The notes beneath the pieces are model-generated. The model saw only the letters and a list, made by a program, of their open reading frames with translations. It was not told the origin of the DNA and ran no database searches. A stretch of 55,650 nucleotides of DNA from Comamonas sp. KCTC 72670 (lineage in GTDB: Bacteria; Myxococcota; Myxococcia; Myxococcales; Myxococcaceae): contig BNCN01000023.1 in NCBI GenBank assembly GCA_014656495.1, positions 1 to 55,650 on the forward strand, given 5' to 3'. Below, in pieces: positions 24,733 through 33,140 of this stretch (positions are counted from its first letter, which is position 1; each line of letters begins with the position of its first letter). The position numbers and the translations under genes are program-made.

Positions 24733-26131
24733 CGTAGGCCTCCGTGCGAATCAACTCGTGAAGCATCCGCTGCACGCTGTAGGCGTGCACACCCTTGAAG
24801 CGTTGCCAGAGCGCGACGAACTCCGGTTGTTCCTCGGCCGTGGGCGCGTGGCCCACGAGCAGCTTCCAGTAGTCGGTGACGGCGGAGATGGCGAAGGCGT
24901 CACTGTTGGCGCCCACCTGGGCCCATTCCTGGAGGTCGCGAACGGGCTGGCCCAGCAGGAAGCCCGACTCCGGTATCTGGGTGATGGTGGGCGCCTCCGC
25001 GGCGAAGTACCGCTCGATGCGTCCGGGCACGTAGCGAGCCGTGGAGGACAAGCCCGAGATGCCGTTGTAATTGCGGAAGGGGTAACTCAGCGGATCCAAC
25101 GTCGCGTGGCACGCGGCGCATGCGGGCGCCTGGACCCCCTTGGCGTCGTAGTCCCGAGGCTCCCCGGGGACACTGTAGAGCCCCTGCTGCATCGCGATGT
25201 CGAGCCCCAGGTACGCGCGGTAGCTCTGGGACGCCGCGTTCCGAGGCAGCGCGGTGAACATCACGAAGGACACGAGACTCCACCTCGACGTGAGGTTGCC
25301 AGCACGGTGGGCCTCTTCCACGAACTGGGAAGGCAAGGTGGGCGTCGCGGTGTAGCGCGTGGGATCCGTTTGCCGGCGCACGTGGAATCGCGCCGTCATC
25401 ACCTCGCGCGCGTCGTGGTCGTCGAGCTGCGCGTACGCGTAGAGGGCGTAGTCATCGTAGTAATCCGCGAGGGGAATGGGCCCCGCGTCCTCGCCCGACT
25501 TGATGGAGCCCACCGGGCGGATCTTCGGATGGGCCAGCTTCCACAGCTGGCCATTCTTTCCCCGCCAGAACTCGCTCTCCGTGCAGCGGTCCAGCTCCGC
25601 GTCGAGGAGTTCGCGCTGGCTGTCTTCGCTCCGCGTGGTGAAGGCTTGGAGCTCCGCGTACGTGGGCGACCTCCCACAGAAATCGAGCAGCACCCGCCGG
25701 TAGGCGAAGCGCAGATCATAGCGGCACACGTCGTAGGCGGGATTCTGCCCCGCGACGCAGTCCCGAGGCGCCTTCGGAGCGCTGGCGGCATCCGCGGGCC
25801 AGGTGCCGCGCAGCAACTCCTCCATGTTCGGCACGCCGTCCCCATCGGCGTCCTCCCATTCCACCGCGCGCAACGCCGCGGGCAGGGCCATGGCGAAGTC
25901 ACCGTCCGACAAGGGACGCGGCGCCCCGGGGGCCAGATGGGGTTCCAGTGATGCGCCGAAGACATTTCGTTGCGGCGGCGCGGAGTGGCAGAGCGTGCAA
26001 GCGGGTTGCTGTCCCATGCAGGCAGGCGCACTGGGATAGGTGGCACACACCCCGCTTGCCGCCGGCGGTTTGGCGAGCGCCACTCCGGGCAGACAGACGG
26101 CGGTGGCGCCCAGGATGATTCGTCGAATCAC
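24722..26131 (-). CDS. Exported protein with two CxxCH haem motifs
   Basis: 469 residues. The GTG start has GAGGAGG upstream at ideal spacing and opens a signal peptide (IRRIILGATAVCLPGVALA). Haem-binding CTLCH lies early (near 47) and CAACH late (near 335, followed by ATLDPLSYPFRNYNGI), so this is a likely periplasmic di-haem c-type protein. A calcium-loop-like DADGDGVPNMEELL follows the first site. The C-terminal part (LLVGHAPTAEEQPEFVALW) recalls DUF1588/1592-type cytochrome clusters. It is the first gene of the operon with the lipoprotein and the DUF1501 protein. Whether it carries electrons, and to which acceptor, cannot be told. Confidence 0.8.
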   Translation of the reverse strand: MIRRIILGATAVCLPGVALAKPPAASGVCATYPSAPACMGQQPACTLCHSAPPQRNVFGASLEPHLAPGAPRPLSDGDFAMALPAALRAVEWEDADGDGVPNMEELLRGTWPADAASAPKAPRDCVAGQNPAYDVCRYDLRFAYRRVLLDFCGRSPTYAELQAFTTRSEDSQRELLDAELDRCTESEFWRGKNGQLWKLAHPKIRPVGSIKSGEDAGPIPLADYYDDYALYAYAQLDDHDAREVMTARFHVRRQTDPTRYTATPTLPSQFVEEAHRAGNLTSRWSLVSFVMFTALPRNAASQSYRAYLGLDIAMQQGLYSVPGEPRDYDAKGVQAPACAACHATLDPLSYPFRNYNGISGLSSTARYVPGRIERYFAAEAPTITQIPESGFLLGQPVRDLQEWAQVGANSDAFAISAVTDYWKLLVGHAPTAEEQPEFVALWQRFKGVHAYSVQRMLHELIRTEAYGAP

Positions 26132-26243
26132 GAAACCTCCTCGCGTACGGATTGCGTCGTGTGGACGCGTGCACGGTCGAACAGGCGAGCCCCGAAACGG
26201 TCGCAGCGACTTCTTGCGCGAAGCGCGCCAACGGCCCCCATCC

Positions 26244-26258
26244 TGACAGGAGGTGTCA
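26244..26258. promoter_or_regulatory. TGACA-N5-TGTCA dyad upstream of the SDR gene
   Basis: Perfect inverted repeat with 5-base arms and a 5-base spacer, in the divergent region between the cytochrome operon and the SDR gene, 54 bases before the SDR start. It is operator-like, but short enough to occur by chance. Confidence 0.3.
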
Positions 26259-26311
26259 AGAATCCCTCGTAGGGTCGCCCTCCAGCAGCACCTTCCACGG
26301 AGAAGACAGAC

Positions 26312-27226
26312 ATGACTGGGACATTGAAAGGACGCGTGGCGCTGGTGGCGGGCGGCACGCGCGGCGGGGGCAGAGGCATCGCCGTGCAGTTGGGCGCCGC
26401 GGGGGCCACTGTCTACGTGACGGGCCGGACGACGCGGGCGCAACGCTCGGAGCAGAACCGGCCGGAGACCATCGAGGAAACGGCGGAGCTGGTGACGGCC
26501 GCGGGGGGCGTTGGCATCCCCGTGCGCGTGGACCACCTGGAGCCCGAGCAGGTGCGCGCCCTGGTGGAGCGCATCGACCGTGAGCAGGGCCGGCTCGACG
26601 TGCTCGTGAACGACATCTGGGGTGGTGAGTACATCTTTGAGTGGAACAAGAGCGTGTGGGAGCACTCGCTCGACAAGGGTCTGCGACTGCTCCGGCTGGG
26701 CGTGGAGACCCACCTCGTCACCAGCCACTTCGCCCTGCCGCTGCTCATCCGCCGGCCAGGAGGCCTGGTCGTCGAAGTCACCGACGGCACCGCCGAGTAC
26801 AACGCGACGAAGTACCGCGTCTCGGCGTTCTATGACCTCGCGAAGAACTCCCTGCTCCGGCTGGCGTGGAGCCAGGGCCAGGAGCTGAAGCCCCATGGCG
26901 GCACCGCGTTGGCGCTGACACCGGGATGGATGCGCTCCGAAGGCATGCTGGAGCACTTCGGCGTCACCGAGGCCAACTGGCGCGAGGCCACGGCGAAGGA
27001 GCCTCACTTCGTCATCTCGGAGTCTCCGGCGTACGTCGGCCGCGCCGTCGCCGCCCTGGCCGCGGACCCGGAGCGGGCCCGATGGAACGGCCAGTCCCTC
27101 TCCAGCGGCCAGCTTGCCCGCGTGTACGGCTTCACCGACCTGGACGGCAGCCAGCCCGACGCGTGGCGCTACGTCCCCGAGGTCCAGGACGCAGGGAAGC
27201 CCGCGGACGCGACTGGTTACCGGTAG
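26312..27226 (+). CDS. Short-chain dehydrogenase/reductase (DHRS1-like)
   Basis: NAD(P)-dependent oxidoreductase, 304 residues. Rossmann motif GGTRGGGRGIAVQLGAAGA (about 14-32), then the arginine loop TGRTTR that suggests NADP preference. The usual NNAG reads VNDIWGG, as in the DHRS1 subgroup (NNAYGG). The active-site Tyr/Lys lie in FYDLAKNSLLRLAW (YxxxK). The C-terminus (PAYVGRAVAALAADPERARWNGQ) is the substrate-side helix of this subgroup. The substrate is unknown. ATG with GGAG upstream. Transcribed away from the cytochrome operon. Confidence 0.88.
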   Translation: MTGTLKGRVALVAGGTRGGGRGIAVQLGAAGATVYVTGRTTRAQRSEQNRPETIEETAELVTAAGGVGIPVRVDHLEPEQVRALVERIDREQGRLDVLVNDIWGGEYIFEWNKSVWEHSLDKGLRLLRLGVETHLVTSHFALPLLIRRPGGLVVEVTDGTAEYNATKYRVSAFYDLAKNSLLRLAWSQGQELKPHGGTALALTPGWMRSEGMLEHFGVTEANWREATAKEPHFVISESPAYVGRAVAALAADPERARWNGQSLSSGQLARVYGFTDLDGSQPDAWRYVPEVQDAGKPADATGYR

Positions 27227-27337
27227 ACACTCCTGAAGTGGGTCTTTGATGACTGCATCTCAGGCGCTAAGGAAATTCTCGCAATACGCGTTTTGCGGCG
27301 AACCTGGGCCGCATCACACCCCTGCGAGGAGACACCT

Positions 27338-28789
27338 TTGAGGCACCTGAGAACCGCAGTTCCCATGGCACTGGTGGGCTGGCTGGCGGCATGCGGCGGG
27401 CCGATGGAAGAGGCCCGCGAGGTCGCCACCACGGCGTCGGCGCTCGACTGCGCCGCGCTGAGCCGGGAGGTCCACCACCGCATCCGGCCCACGAACGGTG
27501 ACAGCCTCTACACCCTGAACGCGAACGAGGCCGCCAACGCCGCCACCACCTGGGGCTACACGGACAACCGGGGCGTGGCGTTCCGCGCCGCGCCCTCCAC
27601 GGGGACGGGGCTGTCGCCCGTCTACCGCATCTACAGCCCCAGCCGCTCGGAGCACTTCTGGACCATCGATGAGGCCGAGCGGAACGACCTCATGCAGAAC
27701 GGCGGCTACACGACGAACGAGAACGTCGGCTTCTACGCGTCGAAGACGCCCGCGGCGTGCCTGGTCCCCGTGTACCGGTACTCCAACACCGCGCTGCGCA
27801 AGCACCGCTTCGCCATCACCGAGGCCCAGCGCAACGAGCTCACCGCCGCCGGCTGGGTGAGCCAGGGCATCAAGTTCTACGTGGCCCCCGAGTCGCCCCC
27901 GCCGGTCGACACGAAGTTCACCTTCGCCGTCATCCCGGACACGCAGAACGAGGTCCTCACCACGCCCGCCACCCGGCTCGACCACCGGCTGCGGTGGCTG
28001 GTGGACAACCGGAGCACGTTGGACCTGCGCTTCGTGCTGCACACGGGTGACGTGGTGAACTGGGACACGCCGGACCACATCCAGTACGTCCGCGCCAGCG
28101 AGTCCACCGAGATTCTGGACACCGCCGGCATCCCCTACGTGTACGCCATTGGCAATCACGACACGGCGGCCGTGTGCCCGGGTGGCAGCGCCTGCCCCGG
28201 CAACGTCAACGCCAACCTGCGCGACACGAGCACCTTCAACGCGTACTTCCCGCTCTCGCGCTTCACCGCGCTCGCGGGCGTGTACGAGGCGGGGAAGATC
28301 GACAACTCCTACCACACCTTCTCCGCGGGCGGCCTGGACTGGCTGGTGCTGAACCTGGAGCTGTGGGCGCGCACGGGCGCCGTCGACTGGGCCAAGACGG
28401 TGCTGGCGCAGCACCCCCGGCACAACGTCATCATCAACACCCACTCCCACCTCACGGGCGGGGGCACCATCGAGCCGCGCAACGGCGGCTACGGCAACAA
28501 CAGCCCGCAGTACGTGTTCGACCAGCTCATCAAGCAGTACGCCAACGTCCGCTTCGTCTTCTCGGGCCACACGGGCAACGCCGCGTATCTGGCGAGCACC
28601 GGCGTCCACGGGAACACCATCCATCAGATCCTGACGGCCTATCACGAGAACACGTCGAACCTGACGCGGCTCGTGGAGGTAGACACCGCCGCCAACACCT
28701 TCTCCACGCGTGTCTACTCGCCCATGACGAACGCGGAGAAGCAGGACGGCTCCAAATTCACGATCAGTCACGTGAGCTGGGTGCGCTGA
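27338..28789 (+). CDS. Secreted metallophosphoesterase with DUF5648 repeats
   Basis: 483 residues. The TTG start at 27338 has GAGGAG six bases upstream and gives a lipoprotein signal (MALVGWLAAC); no better ATG is found nearby. Residues about 45-180 hold three copies of a DUF5648-type repeat (SLYTLNANEA..GYTDNRGVAF, HFWTIDEAER..GYTTNENVGFY, HRFAITEAQR..GWVSQGIKFY), a surface-binding module. The metallophosphoesterase domain follows: VIPDTQNE, LHTGDVVNWDT, AIGNHDT, INTHSHL, FSGHTGN, with all metal ligands of the fold except a variant first motif (PDTQ rather than DxH). It is likely an extracellular or cell-surface phosphatase or nuclease; the substrate is unknown. Confidence 0.85.
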   Translation: MRHLRTAVPMALVGWLAACGGPMEEAREVATTASALDCAALSREVHHRIRPTNGDSLYTLNANEAANAATTWGYTDNRGVAFRAAPSTGTGLSPVYRIYSPSRSEHFWTIDEAERNDLMQNGGYTTNENVGFYASKTPAACLVPVYRYSNTALRKHRFAITEAQRNELTAAGWVSQGIKFYVAPESPPPVDTKFTFAVIPDTQNEVLTTPATRLDHRLRWLVDNRSTLDLRFVLHTGDVVNWDTPDHIQYVRASESTEILDTAGIPYVYAIGNHDTAAVCPGGSACPGNVNANLRDTSTFNAYFPLSRFTALAGVYEAGKIDNSYHTFSAGGLDWLVLNLELWARTGAVDWAKTVLAQHPRHNVIINTHSHLTGGGTIEPRNGGYGNNSPQYVFDQLIKQYANVRFVFSGHTGNAAYLASTGVHGNTIHQILTAYHENTSNLTRLVEVDTAANTFSTRVYSPMTNAEKQDGSKFTISHVSWVR

Positions 28790-28809
28790 TGCCGTAGGGT
28801 AGGCGGGCC

Positions 28810-29931
28810 GTGACGTCAACGCCCGCCTCCCCTCTCGTCATCTCCCGCGATCGCGTCCGCGCCATTGACTGGCTGCGGGGCATCGCGGTGCTGTTCATGG
28901 TCCAGACGCACACCCTGGCCCTGCTGACGCCCGAGCTGCGCCAGTCGGAGTGGGTGGCGCGGCTGCTGCGCGTCGACGGGCTGGTGGCCCCCGCGTTCAT
29001 CTTCTCCGCCGGCTTCGCCACCGCGCTGATGATGGTGCGCAGCGCCTCCGGAGGCATGCTGCGCGCCCGCGTCCACCGCAACCTCCGCCGCGCGGGCGAG
29101 GTGCTCGCGGTGGCCACGCTGGTCAACTGGGCCTGGTTCCCCCTGCTGCGAGAGCCGGTGTGGATCCTCCGCATGGACATCCTCCAGTGCGTGGGCCTCT
29201 GCCTGCTCATCGTCCTCCCCGTGGCCGCCCTCCTCTCCGCGCGACCGCGGATTCTGAGCTCCGGCGCCTTCATCCTCGCCATGCTCACCTTCGCCGTGTC
29301 ACCGCTCGGCGAACAGGTGGACGGCCCCTGGGCGACGCTGACGGAGAAGTCCTCCTTCGCCCCCTTCCCACTCCTGCCCTGGCTGGGCTACGCGTGGCTC
29401 GGCGTCTTCGCCGGGACGGTGGCGGGCGTCTGGGGACGCAGCGGCCTCATCAAGGCCCTGCTGGTGCTCATGGGACTGGGCTTCACGGGCGCGGTGTTCG
29501 GCGACGTCCTCTACGGCCTCTACCCGCCCCACCGCTTCTTCGTGGCCAATCCGTCCAACGCGGCGGCGCGCTTCGGCTGGGTGAGCACCGTGCTGCTCTT
29601 GCTGACGTGGCTGGAGGCGCGGACGCCCGTGGACGCGGCGCCGTCCCGGCTGCGGCGCTTCGTGGAGGTGTTCGGCACCTCGTCGCTGTCCGCGTACTTC
29701 TTCCACGAGATGCTGCTGTTCTACCGGCTCGGCGGCGTCTTCTCGTTCCAACGCTTCTTCGGCGACCGCAGCGGCTGGCTCCAATACTGGGTGCTGACCG
29801 CCGTCATCATCGGCCTCACCTTCGCCCTGTGCCTGGCCGTGGACCGGCTGGAGCGCGTGGTGCGGCCCGCGCTCCGGAGCCTCGCGGAGCGCGTCTTCCG
29901 GCAGGGACACCACGCCCCCGCCGGACGGTGA
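28810..29931 (+). CDS. HGSNAT-like membrane acyltransferase (DUF1624)
   Basis: 373 residues with about ten predicted membrane helices. The N-terminal signature RVRAIDWLRGIAVLFMVQTH matches the DUF1624/heparan-alpha-glucosaminide N-acetyltransferase family, which transfers acyl groups across the membrane; the His ending this motif is conserved in the family. Further segments VAPAFIFSAGFATALMM and SLSAYFFHEMLLFY fit the same fold. The acceptor is unknown and may be a cell-wall or exopolysaccharide sugar. The GTG start with a purine-rich upstream region is 20 bases after the metallophosphoesterase stop, so the two may be co-transcribed. Confidence 0.75.
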   Translation: MTSTPASPLVISRDRVRAIDWLRGIAVLFMVQTHTLALLTPELRQSEWVARLLRVDGLVAPAFIFSAGFATALMMVRSASGGMLRARVHRNLRRAGEVLAVATLVNWAWFPLLREPVWILRMDILQCVGLCLLIVLPVAALLSARPRILSSGAFILAMLTFAVSPLGEQVDGPWATLTEKSSFAPFPLLPWLGYAWLGVFAGTVAGVWGRSGLIKALLVLMGLGFTGAVFGDVLYGLYPPHRFFVANPSNAAARFGWVSTVLLLLTWLEARTPVDAAPSRLRRFVEVFGTSSLSAYFFHEMLLFYRLGGVFSFQRFFGDRSGWLQYWVLTAVIIGLTFALCLAVDRLERVVRPALRSLAERVFRQGHHAPAGR

Positions 29932-29943
29932 CGCCCGCGGGGC

Positions 29944-30432
29944 TCAGTGCCCCGCGGCGGCGAGCGTCTCGAAGGCGGCGATGACCTCCTTGGGCGCCTG
30001 CACCAGCTCGATGAGCACGCCCTCCCCGCCATAGGGGAACTGCTCGCTGCCCTTGGGGTGGACGAAGGTGATGTCGTGCCCCGCGGCCCCCTTGCGGATG
30101 CCGCCCGGCGCGAAGCGGAGCCCCTGGGACTCCAGCCACTGGACGGCGGTGGGCAGGTCGTCCACCCAGAGGCCCACGTGGTTGAGCGGCGTCTCGTGGA
30201 CGCGCGGCTTCTTCTCCGGGTCCACCGGCTGCATCAGGTCCACCTCCACCTTGAAGGGACCCGCGCCCGCGGTGACGATGTCCTCGTCCACGTTCTCGCG
30301 TTCGCTGCGGTAGGTGCCGTGGGGCGTCAAGCCCAGCAGGTCGACCCAGAGCTTGCGGAGCGGCGCCTTGTCCGCGCCCCCAATGGCGATCTGCTGGATA
30401 CCCAGAACTCGAAATGGCCTGGCGGTCTGCAT
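29944..30432 (-). CDS. VOC family (glyoxalase-fold) protein
   Basis: 162 residues made of two beta-alpha-beta-beta-beta modules: RVLGIQQIAIGGADKAPLRK..LLGL, and LNHVGLWVDDLPTAVQWLESQ..GHDITFVHPKGS..GVLIELVQ. The His in LNHVGLW, His in FVHPKG and Glu in LIELV are the usual metal-ligand positions; the first His is replaced by Gln (QQIAI). The family includes glyoxalase, extradiol dioxygenases and methylmalonyl-CoA epimerase; the layout is most like the last, but this is not certain. The ATG at 30432 is chosen because residues from further upstream have no family character. Convergent with the acyltransferase gene. Confidence 0.75.
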   Translation of the reverse strand: MQTARPFRVLGIQQIAIGGADKAPLRKLWVDLLGLTPHGTYRSERENVDEDIVTAGAGPFKVEVDLMQPVDPEKKPRVHETPLNHVGLWVDDLPTAVQWLESQGLRFAPGGIRKGAAGHDITFVHPKGSEQFPYGGEGVLIELVQAPKEVIAAFETLAAAGH

Positions 30433-30577
30433 GGGCCGGCACCCTGTCAGACGGCACCGCGCCAGACAAGGACGGCCGGCGCGGGTGTTCGCCGGAAAAT
30501 TCATCGCCGTAGACCCATTTTCCAAGGCCGTGCGTTTTCAGGCGGCGACCCACTCAATTCTCGACCTTGGAGACCGG

Positions 30578-32374
30578 ATGTCCCCCTTCTCGCTGAAGCG
30601 CCAGTTGACCGTCTGGGGTAGTGCCCTGCTCGTCGTCGGAAGCCTGCCCGCGTGCGTGAGCCGCAGCCCGGCCCCCGAGGAGCGCGCCGCCGCGGCCACC
30701 CCGGCGCCTCAGGCCACGCGCGACATGCCCCGTGTGCAGCAGGACAAGGGCGCGGAGGTCCCCGCCGCCGAGCCCCTCTCCGCGGCAGAGCATCGGAGCG
30801 CGCCCTCTTCCGGAGCCTCCATGGGGGCTGGAGCGCCGCCCCCGCCCCCCGCGCCGGCCATGGTCGCGGAGCGGCACAAGGCGCCCTCGGCGGCGAAGAA
30901 GTCCATGGCCCTGGGCAAGCTGGAGATGGAGCAGGCCGCGCGCGGGCCCTCGCCCTCGAAGCCGATGCCCCTCGATGACAGCGCGTCGGTGGCGAAGAAC
31001 GACACCGGGGGCAACTCCTTCACGACGTGGAAGGCCCACGGCTTCGTCGAGACGACAAAGGACGCGCTCTCCACCTTCGCGGCGGATGTCGACACGGCGT
31101 CGTACACCGTCTCGCGCCGCTACCTGAATCAGGGCCGGCTCCCGCCCGCCTCCGCCGTCCGCGTGGAGGAGTTCGTCAACTACTTCAAGTTCCGCTACGC
31201 GCCTCCGGAGAAGGGCGCCTTCAGCGTGCACCTGGAGGGCGCGCCCTCCCCGTTCAACGCCAAGCGCCACTTCCTGCGCGTGGGCGTGCAGGGCAAGGTC
31301 GTCTCGCGCTCGCAGCGCAAGCCCGCGCACCTGGTGTTCCTCATCGACACCAGCGGCTCCATGCACTCGGAGGACAAGCTGCCGCTGGCCAAGGAGGCCA
31401 TCAAGATCGCCGTCAAGAACCTCAACGAGAACGACACCGTCGCCATCGTCACGTACGCGGGCAGCACCCGGGACGTGCTGGCGCCCACGCCCGCCACCGA
31501 CGTGAAGAGCATCCACGCCGCGCTCGACGCGCTCCAGGCGGGCGGCGGCACGGCGATGGGCTCCGGCATGGAGCTGGCCTACCGCCACGCGGTGAAGAAG
31601 GCCTCGGGGAGTGTGGTGTCCCGCGTCGTCGTCCTCACCGACGGCGATGCCAACATCGGTCAGAACCTCAGCGCGGACGCCATGCTGGAGACCATCCGCA
31701 AGTACACGGCCGAAGGCGTGACGCTCACCTCCGTGGGCTTCGGCATGGGCAACTACCGCGATGACCTGATGGAGAAGCTGGCCGACAAGGGCAACGGCAA
31801 CTGCTTCTACGTGGACAGCCTCCGCGAGGCGCGCAAGGTCTTCGAGACGCAGCTCACCGGCACGCTGGAGGTCATCGCCAAGGACGTGAAGTTCCAGGTC
31901 GAGTTCAACCCCGCCTCCGTCAAGCGCTACCGCCTGGTCGGCTACGAGAACCGCGACGTCGCGGACGAAGATTTCCGGAACGACAAGGTGGACGCGGGTG
32001 AGATTGGCGCGGGCCACAACGTCACCGCGCTGTACGAAGTGGACCTGACGGACGCGGCCACCGAGCCCCTGGCCACCGTGCGCGTGCGCGCCAAGGCCCC
32101 CAACGGCACCGAGGCCTCCGAGCACGCCTTCCCCTTCCAGCGCGACATGCTGCGCGCGTCGCTCGACGAGGCCTCCCCGGACTTCCGCTTCGCGCTCGCC
32201 GTGGCCGCCACCGCGGACATCCTGCGAGAGAGCCCCGCGTCGGAAGGCTGGAGCCTGTCCACCACGGAGAAGCTGGCCCAGGGCGCCACGGACGGAAACG
32301 CGGACCGCGTCGAGTTCGTGAACCTGGTCGCCCAGGCCCGCGCGCTCAAGGGCGCCTCCGCCCGGGGCCGCTGA
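30578..32374 (+). CDS. VWA-domain lipoprotein (YfbK-type)
   Basis: 598 residues. The ATG has GGAG upstream; a lipoprotein signal ends in VGSLPAC, followed by an Ala/Pro-rich linker of about 100 residues. The characteristic segment TFAADVDTASYTVSRRYLNQ (a YfbK-family N-terminal domain) precedes a von Willebrand factor A domain with a complete MIDAS start (FLIDTSGSM), GGTAMGSGM and VVLTDGDANIG. A C-terminal domain (EVIAKDVKFQVEFNPASVKRYRLVGYENR) completes the family architecture. It probably binds protein partners through a metal ion at the outer membrane or periplasm. The role is unknown. A GC hairpin follows the stop. Confidence 0.88.
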   Translation: MSPFSLKRQLTVWGSALLVVGSLPACVSRSPAPEERAAAATPAPQATRDMPRVQQDKGAEVPAAEPLSAAEHRSAPSSGASMGAGAPPPPPAPAMVAERHKAPSAAKKSMALGKLEMEQAARGPSPSKPMPLDDSASVAKNDTGGNSFTTWKAHGFVETTKDALSTFAADVDTASYTVSRRYLNQGRLPPASAVRVEEFVNYFKFRYAPPEKGAFSVHLEGAPSPFNAKRHFLRVGVQGKVVSRSQRKPAHLVFLIDTSGSMHSEDKLPLAKEAIKIAVKNLNENDTVAIVTYAGSTRDVLAPTPATDVKSIHAALDALQAGGGTAMGSGMELAYRHAVKKASGSVVSRVVVLTDGDANIGQNLSADAMLETIRKYTAEGVTLTSVGFGMGNYRDDLMEKLADKGNGNCFYVDSLREARKVFETQLTGTLEVIAKDVKFQVEFNPASVKRYRLVGYENRDVADEDFRNDKVDAGEIGAGHNVTALYEVDLTDAATEPLATVRVRAKAPNGTEASEHAFPFQRDMLRASLDEASPDFRFALAVAATADILRESPASEGWSLSTTEKLAQGATDGNADRVEFVNLVAQARALKGASARGR

Positions 32375-32389
32375 ACACCTGCCCTCCAG

Positions 32390-32410
32390 GGCCCGGCCTC
32401 GCGCCGGGCC
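32390..32410 (+). terminator. GC hairpin after the VWA gene
   Basis: An 8-bp perfect stem ggcccggc/gccgggcc with a 5-base loop lies 15 bases after the VWA stop and 21 bases before the expansin ATG. There is no T tract, so termination would be weak. Confidence 0.35.
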
Positions 32411-32431
32411 AACCGGGTATGCTGAGCGACC

Positions 32432-33127
32432 ATGCACCCTCTCCGCTCGCAGTCCCGACGTTTCCTCCTCCCGGCCGCCGCGGTCATCCTCGCCTGCGGC
32501 GCTTGCAGTGAAGACCCGTCCGGCGGCGGTGTTCCGCTGGGCGAGGAGCAGCGAGGCATCGCCACCTTCTACGATGCCAACGGCTCGGGCAATTGCAGCT
32601 ACGCGCCCACCGGAGACCTGATGGTGGCCGCCATGAACACGCCCCAGTACGCCAACAGCGCGGCGTGTGGACAGTGCGTGGACATCACCGGCCCCCAGGG
32701 CTCCGTCCGCGTACGAATCGTCGACCGCTGCCCCGAGTGCGCGGCCGGCCACCTGGACCTGAGCCGCGAGGCCTTCGCCCGTATCGCGGAGATGCGGCTC
32801 GGCCGGGTGGACATCACCTGGACGCCCGTGTCCTGCGACGTGGCCGGCAACATCGAGTACCACTTCAAGGACGGCAGCAACCCCTGGTGGACGGCCATCC
32901 AGGTGCGCAACCACCGCCTGCCCATCCAGAAGCTGGAGTGGCGCCGGGGCACCGGGGGTTGGCAGGAGGTCCGCCGCGAGAGCTACAACTACTTCGTCAA
33001 CGACAGCGGCATGGGCGATGGCCCCTTCGACCTCCGCGTGACGGCCACCGACGGCCAGCAGTTGGAGGACACGCTGACCCGAGTCCTCGACGACGGCAGC
33101 GTCGAGGGCTCAGGCCAGTTCCGCTGA
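32432..33127 (+). CDS. Bacterial expansin lipoprotein
   Basis: 231 residues. A lipoprotein signal ends in ILACGAC. Domain 1 is a double-psi beta-barrel (about 40-130): GIATFYDANGSGNCSY, MVAAMNTPQYANSAACGQCV, VRIVDRCPECAAGHLDLS, which contains the conserved Asp (VDRC) and the HLDLS motif of bacterial expansins. Domain 2 (about 140-228) is a carbohydrate-binding beta sandwich: EYHFKDGSNPWWTAIQVRNH with the paired Trp of the cellulose-binding surface, then LEWRRGTGGWQEVRRESYNYF. Expansins loosen cellulose or peptidoglycan networks without hydrolysis. Attachment as a lipoprotein suggests a surface-bound form. No strong ribosome site is seen before the ATG. Confidence 0.9.
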   Translation: MHPLRSQSRRFLLPAAAVILACGACSEDPSGGGVPLGEEQRGIATFYDANGSGNCSYAPTGDLMVAAMNTPQYANSAACGQCVDITGPQGSVRVRIVDRCPECAAGHLDLSREAFARIAEMRLGRVDITWTPVSCDVAGNIEYHFKDGSNPWWTAIQVRNHRLPIQKLEWRRGTGGWQEVRRESYNYFVNDSGMGDGPFDLRVTATDGQQLEDTLTRVLDDGSVEGSGQFR

Positions 33128-33140
33128 CGCGCGGCGCCTC

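Noticed and set aside
30554..32914. 786-residue minus-strand open frame opposite the VWA and expansin genes
   Set aside because: It spans two real plus-strand genes and the gap between them, with no signal peptide or motif of its own.
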